Assembly (NCBI RefSeq): GCF_037975245.1
Contig: NC_092576.1
Coordinates: forward strand, 39,953,611 to 40,017,610
Origin: Apostichopus japonicus
Lineage: Eukaryota; Echinodermata; Holothuroidea; Aspidochirotida; Stichopodidae
Reading direction: 5' to 3'
DNA length: 64,000 nucleotides
Under the pieces are notes generated by a model. That model did not search any database and was not told the DNA's origin. It worked only from the letters and a program-made list of their open reading frames with translations. The position numbers and the translations under genes were made by a program. Of the stretch, positions 1 to 12,113 are shown piece after piece (within the stretch, counting starts at the first letter, position 1; every line of letters begins with the position of its first letter).

Positions 1-142
1 AATCGTAGTCATTATTGAAAAAAAAAAAACAATTTGCTGTAATGTTTATGTCAAATAAGGACTAGATTAAATCTTACTCAATATGTGGCAGTCTTTACTG
101 CAGCAAAACGACCTACGTTAACATACTCGTTATTTGGCAGCA

Positions 143-560
143 TTATAATGCAGCAGAATGACTATAGCACTCGTCAAACTGAATAATGTCCGTTTTTGCG
201 TTCCATAGGTCTACGTGGACCAGTCTCGGGACGCCAAAGTGGCTAATATACTCCAAGACAAGTAAGTCTGCAACGGATTCAGAAGTATGATTCTTTAAAG
301 GATTAGCCTCTACACACTTGGTAAAGTAATCCGCAACAATCATGACTATCTGTTCCCTCTTTCGGTGATAGGTAGGGGTCCTAAGATATGTTTTGCTATT
401 CGTTCAAGAGGGGCAACAACTTAATACTGTAACTTAACACGAGTCTTCCTTTTCGCCATTTTTCTCGAGCAGCATTATTCACAGTCTTTGCGCCATCTCT
501 CCACAGACCGACGCCAAGAATGCCAATAGCATCCTTTGTGACAGACCCGAGCAAATATTC
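143..560 (-). pseudogene. Ty3/Gypsy integrase fragment
   Basis: The minus-strand translation shows the start of a Gypsy retrotransposon integrase core: VADYFTK.VEA.PLKNHT, then ES.ADLLVLEYIS.FGVP. A second frame just upstream reads APLERIAKHILGPLPITERGNR-like residues, the usual lead-in to that core. Stops and frameshifts separate the blocks, and the catalytic region is lost soon after FGVP. It encoded the enzyme that inserts element cDNA into chromosomes; here it is a dead remnant. Confidence 0.75.
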
Positions 561-648
561 AGATCGCTTAGAGCAGCACGTGGCCAATCTACATCCAGCA
601 ATAACTAGGCCGTCACGTCACACCAGCCAGTTAGACAATAATCTACAA

Positions 649-1030
649 ACGTGTACACATGTGTGAGTTTGCACCGACGCAGTTCGTAAGGCGCTACATT
701 CCCCGTACAAAGGACAATATCGTGTAATTAGCAAAGGCGATACATTTTTCAAGTTAGATTACATCACCAGAAAAGAAATTGTTAGTACAGATTGCTAGAA
801 CGTAGCATACTTAAACAATGATTTCAGTAACGAACTACTACAAGATCAGTCATCACGACCTAGTGAGCCACTATCTGGGAAGCCATTAGCTAGTAATCCT
901 CCAGTACGATCATTGCCTACTCCTATACTTCGTAAACAGAGTAATATTTCTTCTCCGCCTCAAGTTAATAGACCAGATAGAGTAGAACTCGTAGTGGCCG
1001 ACATGTTCATAGGCCGAGCAGATACATCCA
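649..1030 (+). pseudogene. Gypsy pol C-terminal tail fragment
   Basis: A plus-strand frame reads CTHV*V.TDAVRKALHSPYKG, followed by QYRVISKGDTFFKLD. This is the conserved region after the integrase core in Gypsy elements (usually V.R.DAVRKPLQ.PY.GP..V). A Pro/Arg-rich tail follows to about 1,010. One stop interrupts the start. It has the opposite orientation to the integrase fragment at 143-560, so two insertions or an inversion are needed. A purine tract and a candidate LTR follow. Confidence 0.65.
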
Positions 1031-1114
1031 TGTAGCTAGTAGCTAGTCATTTCAGCAACGCAGTCGTAATCGATTGCCTTCCATTTTATTATTAGTAATC
1101 TAGGGGGAGGTAGA

Positions 1115-1338
1115 TGTAGCGACATATAATACACTGCAGTGCAAGCTGGCCTAAAGAGTATTCCCTCTTGCAAAGTGGAACAGTCTACGTATTTTGTTGA
1201 CAAACATTATATTGCCCAACTTTCTTGTTAATCTTTGCTCCCAGAACCAAACGAGCGTGGCCTTATCGTATAAGATACAATAGGACAGGTGTTCGACGAG
1301 AGACATTTTCGTAATATAAGTTCACGTGTACAGCTACA
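1115..1338 (+). repeat. candidate 3' LTR of the Gypsy remnant
   Basis: A polypurine tract (tagggggaggtaga, 1,101-1,114) is followed directly by TGTAGC. 224 bases later the sequence ends in GCTACA, the exact inverted complement. TG...CA ends with a short inverted repeat just after a purine tract are what a 3' LTR should show, and it sits downstream of the pol tail. No second copy is in the window, so the pairing cannot be proven here. Confidence 0.5.
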
Positions 1339-1938
1339 GTGTTTTAGTAACTTCGTTCAGTGAATTGGTCAAGGAAGGTCGCTTGTTAGTCATGGTATTA
1401 CTTTAGTAGGATATCACTACAATATATATAACATCATCTACACGACAGTGGTAGCTGGCTATTCAAGGCTAGGTTACTGCATTGTGTCCCCGATATTCGG
1501 ATATTCATCGGTAATCCACCGGACAATTATGTTTGGGATGTAGCACTACAACCCTCCAATTACTAGCATTCCAGATTCAATTTTATGGATTAATATTATT
1601 GACTCAGCGCCCAGCCCGGACACCACTCTCGGAAGAAGGCGTGCTAGTCGGCTATCTGGGAACTGGCAGATCGAGTACCCTAGACCGACATACAAGGACG
1701 GTTAAACAACAGAACTATTATTAGAGGTTAGTAGTATTGCTATTATTAAAAAAAACCTCTAAAGACTCTCGTGCCAAGGCGACAATGCCCAACGTCAAAT
1801 CTATGCCTTAATAATATCCACCCTACCAAAGAACTTCCTATGGTAGATGAAGACAGAACAAATAAAAAAAAAATGCAATGGTCAAACCTACGTCCGGATT
1901 CATGGGTTATGGACGTGGTTTCCTAAGGTTATCCTATC

Positions 1939-2330
1939 GTGTTAACCTCAGTAGAAGAATTTTGTTCGACCCAACCATTTTCGGGTGGAGATACTGTCAC
2001 TTGTTATTCATTAATTCAGACAGGGCCGGTGGTCTTTGACGTGAAAGACGTTTACGGACACGTACTGATACACAGGGATATCAAACGATTCCTGCCAATC
2101 AGGAACAAGAACATCGATTTCAAACTTGCCAATCTGCCGTTTGAACTGACTACATCCTCAAGACTGTTTACCAGAGTAAGAAACGCTGTGTTTACACATT
2201 TGACGACTGAATTATCTTAGAAAACTCGGAACGAGACGCCGCACACAATACTCAAGTCAATGAACGTTGCTCGTGCAATTCGGATGGATGATAAATTAGC
2301 AGAAGTCACACATTCAGCCATCCCAGTCAT
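1939..2330 (+). pseudogene. DIRS-like reverse transcriptase fragment
   Basis: Translation gives FDVKDVYGHVLIHRDIKRFL and then ANLPFELTTSSRLFTRV. This matches the palm region of DIRS/Ngaro reverse transcriptases, which usually read KDAY.HVPIH...RFL and LPFGLS.SPR.FT. About 90 bases on, R-M-D-D stands where the catalytic Y-L-D-D is expected, followed by a stop. The enzyme is dead. Confidence 0.65.
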
Positions 2331-2579
2331 CCAATAACCTGGGGACTTTCCCAACTTCAAGGAGAGCTGGGTGCTTCTGTCTCGGGAAATGGCCGAAAAA
2401 CTAGACGATACGGCTAGTCAAAACCTAGAACGTTAAACTTACAACCTTCAGGACGTTTCACTCTCTAGCAACGGACGCTACATCGATCAACAAAAGGTTC
2501 TCCTTAAAATTGCAATTACTAGAACGAGGACGATCCTCATCGCTCAAACCAGGGCCAATATGACCCTGTTTCCCACGTT

Positions 2580-3330
2580 CTCTCGACCTGCTAGTTGATA
2601 GCCCTTTGATCACTCAAGACTCACCGGATCCGCTTTTTTAGGCTCGGCAAAGTTTGGTGGTATCCAAGATACGATCACTCAATCTAACTGCCTTAAGATT
2701 ACAATGCATTTCTCGAGACGATGCCGATGTGGCCGTAGCCGCCCGAAGACATTTGACGTTTCCAAATTACAATTCAAGACTACAAAAATTATTCCAGCTC
2801 CTCGCTACATATAAATCCAAGCAAAGTTATCACCAACAGCGATAGTTTTGTATATAAGCTCAACATACCTTAACCATCCAGAACTACATTTCTGCCATCG
2901 TCGCTTTTCACCAGGTTTTCTCGGATTGATGAGTGGTGGGCTCGTACACCGCGTCTCTGCAGTAGTGAGAGGAATTTTGAACCAGAGATGGGTCCAAACG
3001 AAGATGCCGCACACATCCTCATAGCATCCGCAACAACGAGGAGACCAAGCTGCCTTCACGCCCTAACAGTGATGTAGGTACATATCCGGTTCGATGCACA
3101 TGATGTCAGACTAATCCTACACCCGCAGTTTATAGCCAAGAATCAGACCTTGGAGTTCGTCACGGGTAATATCTTCATATCGTCTGTACGAGAGGGTAAA
3201 GGTAGTGCCCCGTTTGGGCTCTGTTTTAGTAACTGGCGAAGAAGAAGGAGTTAAGAACACCCCTGGTTGTTCACCCAACTGAGACGCCTACATACGTGAG
3301 CACACAGGGACTTTGAGATGATTATAAATT
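2580..3330 (+). pseudogene. DIRS-like tyrosine recombinase fragment
   Basis: Downstream of the reverse transcriptase, one frame reads SPLITQDSPDP and then ISRDDADVAVAARR with TFPNYNSRLQKLFQL. This is the start of the DIRS tyrosine recombinase (S..A..L...ARR..T..NY.SK...F). After a frameshift ISAIVAFHQVFSD and SGGLVHRVSAVVRGI-like residues follow, matching the next conserved blocks. Later catalytic blocks are blurred by frameshifts. The order RT then recombinase is that of DIRS elements. Confidence 0.6.
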
Positions 3331-3339
3331 GTCATTCCT

Positions 3340-4520
3340 CCTTACGCCTCTCATGGGGAGGGAGTTAGGGCCCACAACGTTAACAGCCAAGCATCTTCTT
3401 AGGCACTCTTCACATGAATCAATATTGAAGAGATCCTCATTAAGAATTCCATCTGTATTAAATCGGTGAGTGATATTTTCCTTTTTGAGTTTTATTAATT
3501 CATCATATGTGTATCATTATGATGTTCGCACCCACCTGTTCTCTTTAGTTATCACTCACAGATCTCTCTTTTTCTCTGGCGCTCTTGATTGACCGAGGGA
3601 TGTAACTCGTACATAACCGTTCTACCTCTTTACACAGTTGCCTAGAACTAGAAGAATGGGTAGATCAGGAAGGAGGAGAATAGTGACATGAGAAGGATCA
3701 TTGGGGCACATTGAAAGAATGTTACGTAATGTTATTAGGGTACATAGGTAAAGGAGACAGGTAAGTACCGTCATTCCTAAATACCAAAAACCAGTACATT
3801 TTGGGTATTTAAATGGGGAACTTCTTAAGTCCAAGATTAACCCCAACTTGCCCATGTATCCAGTCATAAACTAAAATATGTTGTCTGTAACATTTGATGG
3901 TTATTTGATGGCACAACACATTTTCACGGGCTGAAATTTAAGTAATCAATGGTAATAATCATTTTTATTATTTCCTTTTTAGTGTAGTGCTATTTTGCCA
4001 TTGATTCAATGAGGGTACTGCCGGAATACGTCTGCCTGCTGGTAGTAGAACCACTTTGATTGTCATGCAATTTCATGAAAACAAAAGAATAATATCCTAT
4101 AGTGGGTGCAAATTATATGGCCGTCTTTCGAAAGGACTAACCCAGATTGATCCGATGGTCGGGGCAATCTTGTTTGTCTTCCAGGACCAATAGTTTTTAA
4201 ATTGGTTAACACTTGAGGTGGAACAAATCTTATGTTATTCAGTAATTTCATTATTATTTGTTCAGTATGTGAAATATGGACACAAAAAACGTCGCAATAC
4301 AGGTCCAGGCCTAAATACTCGAAGCACGATCATAAAAAAATAGTATTGTGACGTCACTTCCCTGTCTGGTGGGGCAGTCTTAATAGATGGGGTTGGCGAA
4401 AGAGAGTCTCGACATTAATATCACAATGGAGAAGATGTTAAAGTGCCCGTGGCATAGTGGTACCGTTTATTCAGACCTGCATCTCCTTACTTCATTCTTA
4501 CACTTATTCTTGTGTTACGC
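3340..4520. other. no gene recognised
   Basis: Only short unsupported reading frames are present. The stretch is AT-rich with no convincing exon, RNA gene or repeat boundary. Confidence 0.5.
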
Positions 4521-4548
4521 AGAACGTAAATGTTAGCGCAATTCATCA

Positions 4549-4713
4549 ACGCGGCGTCTCACGCAGCGTATAACGCAACGTACAACGCGGCGCCCAACGC
4601 AGCGCCAAACGCAACGTATAATGCGGCGTTAAATGCAACGCCAAACGCGGTGCTAAACGCAACGCCAAATGCAACGCCATCGCTGCGCCACACGCAGCGT
4701 ACAACGCAGCGTC
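4549..4713. repeat. short-period tandem repeat (AACGCNRCG)
   Basis: A run of imperfect 9-12 base units built on AACGCAGCG and AACGCAACG. It keeps both strands open (Asn-Ala-rich on one, Leu/Arg-rich on the other). I regard those reading frames as by-products of the repeat, not genes. Confidence 0.85.
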
Positions 4714-4908
4714 TAAATATGAAAACAGATTCAAAGCTACAGAGTTAACTGAACGGTGCCTGCAATGCCATTAACTGATGTAAATATACTCAGAACCAAT
4801 CGATGGACTAAATGGCAGTAATGTATCTTCCTGAATAGCTGACCTAGGCTATCCAATAATAATCCTAATTACGGACTAACTGAAATACATCCAATCACAG
4901 CAGAACAC

Positions 4909-5156
4909 GGGCGGAGTGTATAGCCTAGTGGTTAACGCCGGCGTCTCCCAGTCATGAGATCCCCGGTTCGATTCCCCGCCGACAGCAATGTGTGTCGTCT
5001 GGCAAGGGTGTTGTTCAATAACAACTTTCCGACATGGACGTTAAATGGATGTGTGCCGAGAGATTGGCTTCGGTCAGCTTGCGAGTCAACAAGCCTCCAT
5101 GGCTTCTTTCGCGAGTTCCTGCTTGCGGGAAGATCACATATACATACATACAACAC
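4909..5156 (+). mobile_element. tRNA-derived SINE
   Basis: The 5' part is tRNA-like. A box TAGCCTAGTGG lies at 4,921-4,931 and a perfect B box GGTTCGATTCC at 4,965-4,975, 44 bases apart, as in an RNA polymerase III internal promoter. A non-tRNA body of about 170 bases follows and ends in a CATA-rich tail at about 5,135-5,156. The acceptor stem does not close, so it is not a working tRNA gene. Confidence 0.7.
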
Positions 5157-5159
5157 TGA

Positions 5160-6280
5160 TCTCTACTAAAGTACACACATTGTCACGCAATTCAGAGCGC
5201 TACTAAATAACGTAAAATGATATGAATCGGTCAATAACGTTACTCCTAAATAACTGGGGGTAATCTCCCTCAGTGCAATATCGCAGTTTACTAACAAGTT
5301 ATACAACCCACAAATGTATTCAATAATATTCTGAGCGCTTAAAATATCTACACGGTGCCTTGTTATTAAAAAACCTATCAACTTGGATAATAGTAAACTA
5401 TGTTATAACGTACCGTACGTAGACGTCTTGAGAGATTTTGTCAACGAATCCACGTATCATCAGTTCCTTGTATACTAGCCTGAACAATGGCTTTACGCGC
5501 GAGATAATATTCAACTTTAAAGAACATCGCCCCAGAGTTACGGTCACCAGACTTCCGGAGACCGAGAGACCAGGTGCACGATTATTTACGTCTTAGTAAA
5601 CAACTTAACGGGGATTTCCCGACAAAGAATTATAACATAACTCAAACAGAGTTAATACAGCTTAAAGAATAGCTATCAATGTTAAAATACCACCCAAGTT
5701 TGGTTACATATATATATAACGAATTAATGTTTAATATATCTACCAGGTTACCAAACAACTTCAGAAATACATCTCCGATTACCTGATGTATATCTTCCTG
5801 CAACCGTCAACAGTAAGGGTAGAATTTGGCTCACTTCTGTAAAACGACCTAGGTCCGTCGATATTGACCCCCCCCCCCTCCCCTCCAGGATGTTGTACTT
5901 CCGCACTTAGTTGGTCGCTTTGTGTTTTAAAATAACTGTTTTGCCGGCTGATTAATCAAATTGTAGAAGAACCTTGGAAAACAACATTGATGATACCAAC
6001 TATTGTGAGATTCACATTAATTTACCCATTTATTGCACTAGAAACAAGACAAGTATTGTAAATGTTCAATCTGTGATGTATTTTATAATGAAATTGCAGC
6101 TAGTTTCATAATTTTTGAAGCCCATTACAGTGATTAGGACAATGTTGTTCATATGTGCTTTATTGTGCTATATTTAATATATTTAATATATATAGCTCCA
6201 TACTTTTGATTCAAACACCAAGGTGCCATTACAATTAAGGAGAAATACAAGAATATATGGAAACGTGACTACATATTTGG
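5160..6280. other. no gene recognised; short C-tract
   Basis: AT-rich sequence with no supported exon. A C-rich homopolymer lies near 5,870-5,887 and short ATAT runs near 5,707 and 6,175. Confidence 0.5.
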
Positions 6281-6415
6281 TTTTTTTTTTTGGGAGTAGA
6301 TAAATGAATAAAACTGGAAATGAGCAAAGAAAAGTTCAAAGTGCTGGAAAGCGATTCCAACTTGGACCTCTGGGTTGCAAGCCCAAAGCTCTACCAACAG
6401 AGCTATTCAGTGGGA
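6281..6415 (-). mobile_element. tRNA-derived SINE with A-tail
   Basis: On the minus strand an A box (TAGCTCTGTTGG, 6,405-6,394) is followed by a perfect 4-bp anticodon stem TGGG/CCCA around loop CTTGCAA (anticodon TGC). A degenerate B box AAGTTGGAATC comes next (6,363-6,353). A short body ends in an 11-base A-tract on that strand (6,291-6,281). The A-tail and weak B box indicate a retroposed SINE. Confidence 0.65.
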
Positions 6416-8476
6416 GATAAGGTATTGATCCCCGATGTAACTAATTCTTTGATGGGATGAAGGGGGTGGGGTCATTGTACCTTGCATGCTGTGTAGCTAC
6501 AAGTAATGCTCCAGATTCATTCGCTACAAGCCAGTGAGCAGCAAGAAGGTGATTTCAAAATAAATTAAGTAAATGAGTAATAGAAAACTGACTGGGAAAT
6601 GTTAGACAATACAAAATAGCAAATGAATCTTTGGCTAGAAAGTAGTTTGAAGCAATGAGGTGTGGGTTAAAGGCTCGGAGGTTTGGTTTTGTACACATTC
6701 TCATGTAGATAAGTTAGGAGTGCTATGCATTAGGCACTTGGGCTGCTGAGGAGGTTTGACGAAATTGCCAGGCAGAACAGATGTGGGAAATATATTGGGA
6801 TTTGAAATACTACCACTGCTTCCTTCCGACCAAAAATATACTGACCTAGGTTCAGTGCTTGAAATGTGATAATGCACAGTAGTATAACTGAAGAATACAG
6901 TAAAATCTCATACATACCATGCCCCCTCCAAACACCCCTGCCCACCCCACCCCTTACATTGTTATTCAATTTCTATAGCAAAAAGGCCTCGCAACAACAA
7001 TGCATTCTTTGAAAACTTCCATACGAGACATTTATCCAATTAAGGCAGGCAGGGTTCAGATCATTTTGATGCACCGGAATTTGGTCAATAACTTTCAGTT
7101 TTATTACAAATTAGGGATGTACTACTCAGACAGTTGCTAAACTTTACAATGGATGAATAACTACGTCGAGAAAAAAATATATAAAAGGAGAAAAGGGAAT
7201 GCTGTCTAGTAATACTCGAGGAAGTTGCAAGATCTAGCAATTGCATACTTAATGTGGGCAGCTCAGAACCCTACTGCGTAGCGTGGTATGAAACATGTGT
7301 CTTCTCAGCACCAATTAATACTCCATATACATTCCAAGTACTAACAACGCAGGGTGATTCGTCACGCACGTACTGAATTTTGTGTACATGCTACGTCGAT
7401 GTTGCATTAGTTTAAGCTGAACTTAAGCAAAAATGTGTATCGCAGGCAAGTATCATCATCTATAGTATAACTGGCTCATTAGTTACGCATTAGCAGTACT
7501 TTTGTAACGTCTGATAGTAATACTACTGTAGAAAAGGTGGTCATATATAACACAGCTAACACTTTAGAGTATCTATGCTAGGCCTTATTCTGTTATATGT
7601 ACTAGCACAATACCTACTAGCCGTGGGAAAGTCTGTGGCAAAATTCCAACTGCAAAATGTACTGACACTATGTACAGTATGTACCAGTTCCACTACTGTG
7701 ATTCACGCTTAGAAGTCGTATTGATAAGTATAACCAAAAACCTTTCCAAATTAGGCAAATTAGCGAGGTGAAGGAAAATCAGCCGAGATCACAATACACA
7801 TTTATTGAAGATTCTTACTCATGCAAGGCATAGTATTAGCATGACATAGTTTTGTCTTATCTGTTTAGTTAGGCTAGGCCTAGGTACTAGCACTTTCGTG
7901 TTAATTTTGGAGTAGGAGGGAGTGTGGGGTTTCCATCTCCGTTCTCATCCAAACACTGATTATTAAACGTAGATATCAGAGCAACCCTACATGTAAAGGT
8001 GGTTATGGACTAATTTTAGATATAGTAAACTTGCCTCGCCAAAGTACCATTTCAAGTTAAAAAAAAAAAAAGTTCTGGAGGATCTGAAACACCCTACAAG
8101 CACAACTTGGGAATGAAGAGACATACTTCTAATACAACTAATCGATGAAATCAAGTTAGGCCTATTGTGTAAAATTCTTTTAATAACTGATGGTCAAGTT
8201 TGGTGTAGGCCTACAGTAACTTTGTAGTAAATAATGCTTAAACTTACAGTGTTAACGGTTGATGCTTACTATTTTGCACTGCTAGAATGGACTGCAGATT
8301 ATTATGCTCACAGTCTTCCAGGAACGTTATTTACCAACGGTAAGATGACATTCTCAAGAATTTTTTAAGCAAACGCACTAATTTGGTTGCTACAGAGTTA
8401 AATGTAATTTGTGATGAAATATTCAAAAACATTTCCTTTTCTACATTACCCAATTTACACACTAAACATTAAAGCA
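6416..8476. other. no gene recognised
   Basis: About 2 kb with no convincing exon or element boundary. A poly-A run lies at about 8,060-8,071. Confidence 0.45.
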
Positions 8477-8940
8477 GCATTTTGCATTGGGTCGGTTTTT
8501 TCCATCTTTTTAACATGTGCATCGATTTTTTTTACATGTATCAATCATAAAACAGCAAACTAAGATACCATCCAAGTTTCACCCTGCCAAGAGCGTTAAT
8601 TAGCGAGTAATTAACGATTTATGTCGATAACGATTAAAAGTGTCCCGACAAAGTTTTCATATCTCTAAATCCACTAGTTTGAATCCCACCAATCAGTGAA
8701 TAGTATGTTTATTCATGAGCATTTTGCGTTTGGTCGCCGTTTTCTACTTTTTTGACAAGTCCATCGACTTTTTTACATACATCAAATCACAAAACAGCAA
8801 ATTTAGATATTAGCCAAGTTTATCCCTGCCAAAAACGTAAATTGGCGAGTATTCCACTTACAAAATTAATCGTATTCAGTTCCCAAACCCACTAGTTTGA
8901 ATTCAACCAATCAGAGATGCAGGTTTAGTTATGAGCCGTT
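8477..8940. repeat. two-copy tandem duplication, 242-base period
   Basis: Copies starting at 8,477 and 8,719 share ordered blocks: GCATTTTGC, a T-rich stretch with CATCGA, ACATRYATCAA, ACAAAACAGCAAA-like, CCAAGTTT, CCTGCCAA, CCACTAGTTTGAAT and CCAATCAG. Identity is moderate, so the duplication is old. It lies about 1 kb upstream of the MRPS21 exon and contains CCAAT-type words. Confidence 0.7.
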
Positions 8941-9524
8941 GCTAAAAATAGATTCAAGACATTGCGTTGGTACAACCAGGGAGTTGTTATGCAACTCTTT
9001 GGTACAACTGCCATATAGACTGTACACAAATCAAGCGTCGTGTTATATTACGTATCTGTCAATGACGTTCGTAGTGTTTAAATATTCATATTATGGGCGA
9101 GGTTTATTGGGTTCCCAACGGAAAATATCTTGGAGAACAAAAAAGTTGAAAGTTGCAATTTTTTCTACTTTTATGCCACCATTTGAAGTAAAATATAAAT
9201 AGATAAGCTAGTAATGTATGTCGTTATGGCATAGTGGAATCAGTGAGGTTGAAAAAAATCATAGTCGAGGACGCAAAATGCTGCTTTAATTGTATCATTG
9301 GCTATGTCATTGTTATAACCTGTTACCCGTTTCATCAACTCTCTTGCTGCAGGTCTGTGTCCTGTGTATGTTAAGCAAATGAAACAAACTAGAACGAGAT
9401 TTCTTGCTGGTGCAGGCATGTGTATACTGTCGTTTATATAACAAATGTGAAACATCTGTATCACACACCGTAGTTGTCATGTGTTTATCTTTAATTATTT
9501 TAGAAAGGTTTCTCTATTCCCAAG

Positions 9525-9760
9525 GCCAAGTATTGTCTACCATATATGTATCTACATTCAGTAAATGGACAGTATTGTTTACCATATATATGTATATAAA
9601 TAAATGATCAGTAATGTATACCATAAATCTACATACATGGATAGTATTGTCTACAACATATGTATCTACATGGACAGTATTGTCTACCATATGTATCTAC
9701 ATACATGGACAGTATTGCCTATACTATATATATGTATCTACATACATGGAGAGAAATGTC
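9525..9760. repeat. minisatellite built on ACATGGACAGTATTGTCTACCA
   Basis: At least six imperfect copies of GGACAGTATTGTCTACC alternate with ATATGTATCTACATAC. The short reading frames across it are products of the repeat. It lies just upstream of MRPS21 exon 1. Confidence 0.75.
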
Positions 9761-9884
9761 TACCATTTATTATCATCAATGGCATGTCGTTTATGAATAA
9801 TTATCATCAGATTCATGAGTAATTTCATATCATTTAAAGGTTTTTTTTCTACTGTGGCTTTTAGGTAAGAGGTTATATAACATC

Positions 9885-9972
9885 ATGTCCAGGCATCTAC
9901 GGTTTGTTGCAAGGAATGTGTTTGTGAAGAATGGTGATGTGGATGGATCCTTCACACAGGTCACTCAACAAG
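9885..9972 (+). CDS. MRPS21: mitochondrial ribosomal protein S21, exon 1
   Basis: The product is bS21m, a small-subunit protein of the mitochondrial ribosome. This exon starts MSRHLRFVARNVFVKNG, then DVDGSF. It aligns with the start of vertebrate MRPS21 (MA.HL.FIART.MVQ.G.V..AY). The ATG was chosen by that alignment. A donor GTAAGG follows CAACAA at 9,973. With exon 2 it makes a protein of about 88 residues, close to the family's usual 87. The phases of this donor (0) and of the exon 2 acceptor (2) do not match, so the exact junction is unresolved. A small extra exon or a sequence error near the boundary is possible. Confidence 0.75.
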
Positions 9973-12113
9973 TAAGGCTTTATCTTGGTTTAAAATAGTT
10001 GGTTTTGTGTTACTATAGATTACAATACTTTTCTATGCACTAGCATTCAACCCATTACGGTTGGCCAGTTAGACCCGACGAATGTAATATGACCTGGAAC
10101 CCTCACTCCACAGTAGGAAAACATACCAATCATGGGGGTCATGTGACATGCTCCACTTGTGCTGCTAACATATTATTTAACTCTATTTCAGGTTCATGAG
10201 GTAAGCGTTTCGTAGACACAGAATGCTACTATAACGAGCATTTACGGTACATTTGGTAAAACTCGGTTTGGGTGATAACCTTGTTGTAATTTACATTACA
10301 TCCCTTTAAAATCATGATCTGCATAGGCCATGGCTACTATTAGAACTATTAGAGTCGTATCGATTGCTTACGGTGGTCATTCCTATCATATCATACGCGG
10401 CTGCTTACGTGCAGAAACGGCAAGGCTTCTTGTGTTGCTAAGGAGCAACGAATCCTGCCGTCTGCTATTCGTTTCTATGCACATTCGTTCCTATTGGTAT
10501 AGTCATGGTAAGCTGCGTGGGTTCCAGCAGCAGATCAACTTTTTGAAAGAAAATATTCAAAGTGACAACTTTGAATTGGAAATTGTGGTAAGCAGTGGGA
10601 AAATGTACTACTAGCTAGATTCCATTGTTCGAGTTCCGTTGTTTTCTGTTCATTCATAAATAATGTCTAGTTGTGCAAGGAACGTACTTTCTTTTGTCAC
10701 AGGAATATGTACATCTGTGGAACAGAGTTTGGGTAGACAATTTCACGTGGGACATTGCCGTACATTCCCCTCTGCTTATAGAAAAATTGGGAGAATCTGA
10801 CAAGTTTTATTCATATCCATAGGAGAGTTTTTTTTCTTTTCTTGTAACGTTAGGTTAGTTGTAAGTTTGAGTAATTTTACATATATATCTCTTCAAAACT
10901 TGTTCTTGTTAGATCAAGTTCTGAAGTTATGCCAATAGCTGTTGGGTCAAAGTTCATTGTCGGGTTTCATAAAATGGGTTTGTTGATATGCGGGGCTTAC
11001 ATGTGGAAGTCGTTTGCTTTTGGAGAGTGCATTTTCTGCATGGTTATACACCGAATCTAATAGATAAAGGGTTGACGTTCTGCATCAGGAAAGTTGGGTC
11101 ATCCTTATGAATGGATTAACCATCATATATTTAAGTTGATTTACTGCAATACATCTAGATCACAATGAGAGGAGATCAATTGAATATGCGACCATAGCAT
11201 GAATGAGTTCTTCCTATGTTTACTGTGTGAGTGTGTGTTACTATTTGCACGTGTAAGGGTGACAAGGCTTATTTTGAAGGCATACTGTGTGACTTGACGT
11301 TGACATTGGCTATGTCCTGCTGCATGAAGTTTAATTCATTTTTGAGGTTTCTTCCTAGCCTAGCGTGAATATAGGCAAGTATTCTGTGCAGTTGGATAGG
11401 CCTAACATTGGTGTAAAGGAGCAGGCTTACGGGACCTCTGTATTTTCCTATAGAGCCTATTAGTTAGAAGGTGATGTCATTCGGTCTAGCCACAATCGCT
11501 GCAGGACAGAGTCTAGTTATTTTGTTCTTTATGTGATTGTTTCAGGTGTTACAGCTGTTATTTACAGTATTTAAACTAATGCTTACATCAAGCACGCCGA
11601 ACATATATCAGTTGAGTGCACACAACAGTTTGCTTTTGTAAGTGACCTGTGTTTGTTAGGTCACGTGGACAATTATTAGTCATTACAATGCGACTTGACT
11701 TTAATATGGCAGAGAATCAAGGGTCCATTTTGCAGCGTCAGTGACTATTGACACAAGTTAGGGTTTCAGACCCGAGTTTCTAGCAATGATTTTTATGTTA
11801 AGTCTCTTTGTTTGGTTCCCATCCTGATATTTGCTTTGTTCAGAAAAATGGTGAGGAATGCTGGAACTGTGTTTTGTCTACAGAAGCAGTTGAGAATATA
11901 TATTTACCGCGACCTCTACAAAACAACGACTTTATGAAGCCGTGTTTGTTTGTTAAGTGTTAAATTGGACATTGTGGGTGGTCATACTGTACAGTAACTT
12001 GCAAGTAATCTACCTTCGTGGGTGTTAATTTTGGTTTATAAGAATAATTGCAAATTCTTGATAATTTGTTATATTTTGATGAAAGATGACGATTTTGTTT
12101 GCTTTCTTAAAAG
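9973..12113 (+). other. MRPS21 intron
   Basis: No other gene is supported. Splice-like fragments occur (a 9-base AG/GT-bounded piece near 10,191-10,199 and another bounded piece ending near 10,587), but none has the length needed to reconcile the exon phases while keeping the family alignment. An open frame of 94 codons at 10,330-10,614 matches nothing I recognise. Confidence 0.5.

Noticed and set aside
3622-3867. Minus-strand frame sharing SHVT-type residues with one at 43,547-43,729
   Set aside because: The DNA similarity between the two places is weak and patchy; I could not define a repeat boundary or a coding domain.
4909-4985. Functional tRNA gene
   Set aside because: A and B boxes are good, but the acceptor stem does not pair and the sequence runs on into a SINE body and tail.
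10330-10614. 94-codon frame inside the MRPS21 intron
   Set aside because: No recognisable domain or homologue, and insertion of this segment would break the well-conserved MRPS21 alignment.
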